From Streptomyces spinosus (GTDB taxonomy: Bacteria; Actinomycetota; Actinomycetes; Streptomycetales; Streptomycetaceae), in assembly GCF_020400655.1 (NCBI RefSeq), contig NZ_JAINRC010000011.1:124001-188000 (forward strand): a DNA stretch of 64,000 bases, written 5' to 3'. Of the stretch, positions 61,128 to 64,000 are shown in pieces. The position numbers and the translations under genes are program-made. Within the stretch, counting starts at the first letter, position 1, and the number at the start of each line of letters is the position of its first letter. A model generated the notes under the pieces. It saw only the letters and a program-made list of their open reading frames with translations. It had not been told where the DNA came from and searched no databases.

Positions 61128-62666
61128 ATGCTGCTGACCCGGTTGGCCCAGGTGTCCCGGGAGGTCGCCGCGACAGCGGCGCGGTCCCGGAAGATCGAGC
61201 TGCTCGCGGAGCTGTTCCGGGACGCGGAGGCGGACGACGTGCCGGTCGTCATCCCGTACCTGGCGGGACGCCTGCCGCAGGGGCGCATCGGGGTCGGCTG
61301 GAAGGTGCTGGGCCGCCCGGTCCCGCCCGCCGACGAGCCCTCGCTGACCGTCCGGGAGGTCGATGCCCGGCTCACCGGACTGGGCAAGGTGTCCGGGCCC
61401 GGCTCCCAGGCCGAGCGGACACGGATCGTCGGGGAACTGATGGGCGCGGCCACCGAGGAGGAGCAGCGCTTCCTGCGCGGCCTGCTCACCGGCGAGGTGC
61501 GGCAGGGCGCGCTGGACGCGGTCGCCGTGGAGGGGCTCGCCCGGGCGACCGGCGCGGACCCGGCGGACGTGCGGCGGGCGGTGATGCTGGCGGGGTCGTT
61601 GCAGACGGTGGCGCAGGCCCTGCTCGGCGAGGGGCCCGGATCACTCGACCGCTTCCGGCTCACGGTCGGCCGGCCCGTGCTGCCGATGCTGGCGCACAGC
61701 GCGTCCTCGGTCGCGGAGGCGGTGGAGAAGCTGGGCGCGTGCGCGGTGGAGGAGAAACTGGACGGCATCCGGGTCCAGGTCCACCGGGACGGCGACACGG
61801 TCCGGATCCACACCCGCACCCTGGACGACATCACCGGCCGGCTGCCCGAAGTGACGGCCGCCGCGCTGGGGCTGCCGGGCGAGCGGTTCATCCTGGACGG
61901 CGAGGTGATCTCCTTCGACGCGGCGGGGCGGCCCCGGTCCTTCCAGGAGACCGCGGGCCGGGTCGGCTCGCGCACGGACGTGGCGAGGGCGGCCGGACAG
62001 ACCCCGGTCTCCCCCGTCTTCTTCGACGCCCTCTCGGTCGACGGCCGGGACCTGCTCGACCTGCCCTTCGTCGAGCGGCACGCGGAGCTGGCCCGGCTGG
62101 TGCCGGAGCCGATGCGGGTCCGGCGCACGCTGGCCTCGGGCCCCCGGGACATCCCGGAGGCGGAACGGTTCCTCGCCGACACCCTGGCCCGCGGCCACGA
62201 GGGCGTGGTGGTCAAGGCGCTCGACGCGCCCTACAGCGCGGGCCGGCGCGGCGCGGCCTGGCTGAAGGTCAAGCCCGTCCACACCCTCGACCTGGTGGTG
62301 CTGGCCGCCGAGTGGGGCCACGGCCGGCGCACCGGCAGGCTCTCCAACCTCCACCTCGGCGCCCGCACCCCGGACGGCGGCTTCGCCATGCTCGGCAAGA
62401 CCTTCAAGGGCATGACCGACGCGATGCTCGCCTGGCAGACCGAGCGGCTGCGGGAACTGGCGGTCGAGGACAACGGCTGGGTGGTCCGGGTCCGCCCCGA
62501 ACTCGTCGTGGAGATCGCCTACGACGGCCTCCAGCGCTCCACCCGCTACCCGGCCGGCGTCACCCTCCGCTTCGCCCGCGTGGTCCGCTACCGCGAGGAC
62601 AAGCGCCCCGAGGAGGCCGATACCGTGGAGGCCCTGCTGGCAGCCCACCCGGAGGTCTCGCCGTGA
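61128..62666 (+). CDS. ligB: ATP-dependent DNA ligase, LigB type
   Basis: A 512-residue ligase resembling mycobacterial LigB. Start at the ATG at 61128. The N-terminal DNA-binding domain has IPYLAGRLPQGRIGVGWK and LTGEVRQGALDAVAVEGL. The catalytic Lys is in VEEKLDGIRVQVH near residue 210; motif IV region EGVVVKALDAPY and motif V WLKVKPVHTLDLVVL follow, then the OB-fold (KTFKGMTDAMLAWQT). It seals nicks in DNA, using ATP rather than NAD, and is non-essential in mycobacteria. It overlaps the NUDIX gene as GTGA. Confidence 0.93.
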   Translation: MLLTRLAQVSREVAATAARSRKIELLAELFRDAEADDVPVVIPYLAGRLPQGRIGVGWKVLGRPVPPADEPSLTVREVDARLTGLGKVSGPGSQAERTRIVGELMGAATEEEQRFLRGLLTGEVRQGALDAVAVEGLARATGADPADVRRAVMLAGSLQTVAQALLGEGPGSLDRFRLTVGRPVLPMLAHSASSVAEAVEKLGACAVEEKLDGIRVQVHRDGDTVRIHTRTLDDITGRLPEVTAAALGLPGERFILDGEVISFDAAGRPRSFQETAGRVGSRTDVARAAGQTPVSPVFFDALSVDGRDLLDLPFVERHAELARLVPEPMRVRRTLASGPRDIPEAERFLADTLARGHEGVVVKALDAPYSAGRRGAAWLKVKPVHTLDLVVLAAEWGHGRRTGRLSNLHLGARTPDGGFAMLGKTFKGMTDAMLAWQTERLRELAVEDNGWVVRVRPELVVEIAYDGLQRSTRYPAGVTLRFARVVRYREDKRPEEADTVEALLAAHPEVSP

Positions 62667-63136
62667 CGGTACGGACGACGAAGCGCAGCGCGGGACTGCT
62701 GTTGTTCCGGCATACCGACCAGGGGCTGGAGGTACTGCTCGGCCACATGGGCGGACCGCTCTGGGCGAAGAAGGACGCGGGCGCCTGGACCGTGCCCAAG
62801 GGCGAGTACGACCCGGCGGAGCCGGCCTGGGAGGCGGCCCGGCGGGAGTTCCGGGAGGAGCTGGGGGTGGCGCCGCCCGACGGGGAGGCCGTTCCGCTGG
62901 GCGAGGTGGTGCAGCGCAACGGCAAGATCGTCACGGCGTGGGCGGTGGCGGCGGACCTGGACCCGGAGACGATCACCCCGGGGACCTTCACGATGGAGTG
63001 GCCGCCGCGGTCGGGGCGCAGGCAGGAGTTCCCGGAGCTGGACCGGGTGGCGTGGTTCGGTGTGGACCGGGCGCGTGAGGTGATCGTCACGGCACAGGCC
63101 GCGTTTCTCGACCGGCTGGCGGAGCACTCGCAGTAG
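62663..63136 (+). CDS. NUDIX hydrolase
   Basis: A 157-residue protein from a GTG at 62663, overlapping the ligase stop and preceded by GGAGG. The Nudix box is complete: GEYDPAEPAWEAARREFREE then LGV, residues about 46-68. The start SAGLLLFRHTDQGLEVLLGH and the motif PLWAKKDAGAWTVPKGEY fit small ADP-ribose or nucleotide pyrophosphohydrolases. With a ligase partner, clean-up of adenylate or damaged nucleotides is an attractive but unproven role. Confidence 0.9.
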   Translation: MTVRTTKRSAGLLLFRHTDQGLEVLLGHMGGPLWAKKDAGAWTVPKGEYDPAEPAWEAARREFREELGVAPPDGEAVPLGEVVQRNGKIVTAWAVAADLDPETITPGTFTMEWPPRSGRRQEFPELDRVAWFGVDRAREVIVTAQAAFLDRLAEHSQ

Positions 63137-63246
63137 CGGGAACCCCTCGCGGCGACCGGGAAGGAACGCCGGGAGGCCTGTCGCGTTGCGACTTGCGGGG
63201 CCGCGCGCGAAGGTCGAGACAAGCCCGCTCCCAGGGAGGTCAGCCA

Positions 63247-64000
63247 TGCCCATCGCGACGGTGAACCCGGCGAACGGCGAGACGCTCAAGACGTACGAGC
63301 CCATGGACGAGGACGAGCTGGAGCGCCGGCTCGAACTCGCCGAGGCCACTTTCCGCACGTACCGGACGACCTCCTTCGCCGATCGCGCCCGACTGCTGAA
63401 CAAGGCCGCCGACCTGCTGGACGAGGACCAGCGGGAGATCGGCCGGATCATGACCACCGAGATGGGCAAGCCGGTCAAGCAGGCCCGCGCGGAGGCCGCG
63501 AAATGTGCCAAGGCGATGCGCTGGTACGCGGAGCGCGCCGAGGGGCTGCTGGCGGAGGAGGAACCGGCCGAGTCGGACGTGACGGACTCCGGCGCCTCCC
63601 GGGTCCGGGTCCGCTACCGGCCGCTCGGCCCGGTCCTCGCGGTGATGCCCTGGAACTTCCCCCTGTGGCAGGTCGTCCGGTTCGCGGCGCCCGCGCTCAT
63701 GGCGGGCAACGTGGGCCTGCTCAAGCACGCCTCCAACGTCCCGCAGACGGCGCTGTACCTGGAGGACCTGTTCCACCGGGCGGGCTTCCCCGCGGGCTGC
63801 TTCCAGACGCTGCTGATCGGCTCGGCGGCGGTGGACGACATCCTGCGCGACGAGCGCGTGAAGGCGGCGACCCTGACCGGCAGCGAACCCGCCGGCCGGG
63901 CGGTCGCCTCCACCGCCGGGGAGATGATCAAGAAGACGGTGCTGGAGCTGGGCGGCAGCGACCCCTTCATCGTGATGCCCTCCGCCGACCTGGACCGCGC
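63247..64000 (+). CDS. gabD1: Succinic semialdehyde dehydrogenase, partial
   Basis: The gene runs off the right edge after about 251 codons. The ATG at 63247 follows GGGAGG. It closely resembles mycobacterial GabD1: EMGKPVKQARAEAAKCAKAM, PLGPVLAVMPWNFPLWQ, AGNVGLLKHASNVPQTALYL, LTGSEPAGRAVAS and LELGGSDPFIVMPSADLD. The catalytic Cys would lie just beyond the window. It oxidises succinic semialdehyde to succinate with NADP, an entry to the TCA cycle. Confidence 0.9.

Noticed and set aside
1..64000. CRISPR arrays, tRNA or rRNA genes, insertion sequences
   Set aside because: No regularly spaced repeats of CRISPR type, no cloverleaf or ribosomal sequence, and no transposase or terminal inverted repeats were recognised.

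Overview
The window looks like a piece of a Streptomyces chromosome. Base composition is very GC-rich, third codon positions are almost all G or C, GTG and TTG starts occur, and several gene families are typical of that genus: a conservon, a DUF5709 protein, a TIGR-type F420-dependent PPOX protein, LigB-type DNA ligase, and Tat or Sec exported hydrolases. From memory the order (type B L31, conservon, xylA/xylB, thcA-like aldehyde dehydrogenase, ATP-dependent ligase) resembles one arm of S. coelicolor-like chromosomes; this was not checked. I see no insertion sequence, prophage, CRISPR array, tRNA or rRNA. About 56 protein genes and one clearly decayed gene fill the window.

Layout. 1-4461: secreted enzymes (partial PNGase A-like amidase, M1 peptidase, peptidoglycan amidase). 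4863-8446: a two-gene ABC exporter whose ATPase sites are asymmetric. 8921-16531: housekeeping and small genes (DUF5709, L31 type B, YdjM-like membrane protein, DUF3516 helicase, thioesterase II, DUF6397-like protein, an orphan roadblock protein, a PPOX protein). 16541-21733: a conservon (cvnA-B-C, then cvnD after a gap) preceded by an MHYT-domain membrane protein, probably one sensory operon. 21877-27605: methyltransferase, alpha/beta hydrolase with divergent PadR regulator, MpaB-type oxygenase and several unknown proteins. 27821-31959: an overlapping SNF2 helicase and SWIM zinc-finger pair. 32090-37522: a secreted phytase-like esterase and the xylose locus (xylA divergent from xylB and a ROK regulator). 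37938-44270: permease plus acetamidase/formamidase, a Tat-exported amidase, and a GAF regulator with an aldehyde dehydrogenase that ends in a good intrinsic terminator.

44351-49810: methyltransferase, a nitronate monooxygenase pseudogene on the minus strand beside a divergent LysR gene, an MBL-fold protein and a VanRS-like two-component system. 49996-55957: EEP-family and DedA membrane proteins, an unknown gene bordered by a heptamer repeat, DUF779, a phosphodiester glycosidase, a small membrane protein and an exported phosphodiesterase. 56112-59355: a three-gene overlapping operon of two acyl-CoA dehydrogenases and a quinone oxidoreductase. 59442-61009: an XRE-cupin regulator divergent from a thioredoxin-reductase-like enzyme, with a promoter that implies a leaderless message. 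61128-64000: LigB ligase overlapping a NUDIX gene, then a truncated gabD1-type dehydrogenase.

I did not find a wholly new system. The observations most worth checking are the decayed nitronate monooxygenase with its 27-bp duplication, the complementary loss of motifs in the ABC pair, the SNF2-SWIM operon with its divergent unknown gene, the MHYT-conservon linkage, and several palindromic operator candidates (xyl, PadR, XRE).
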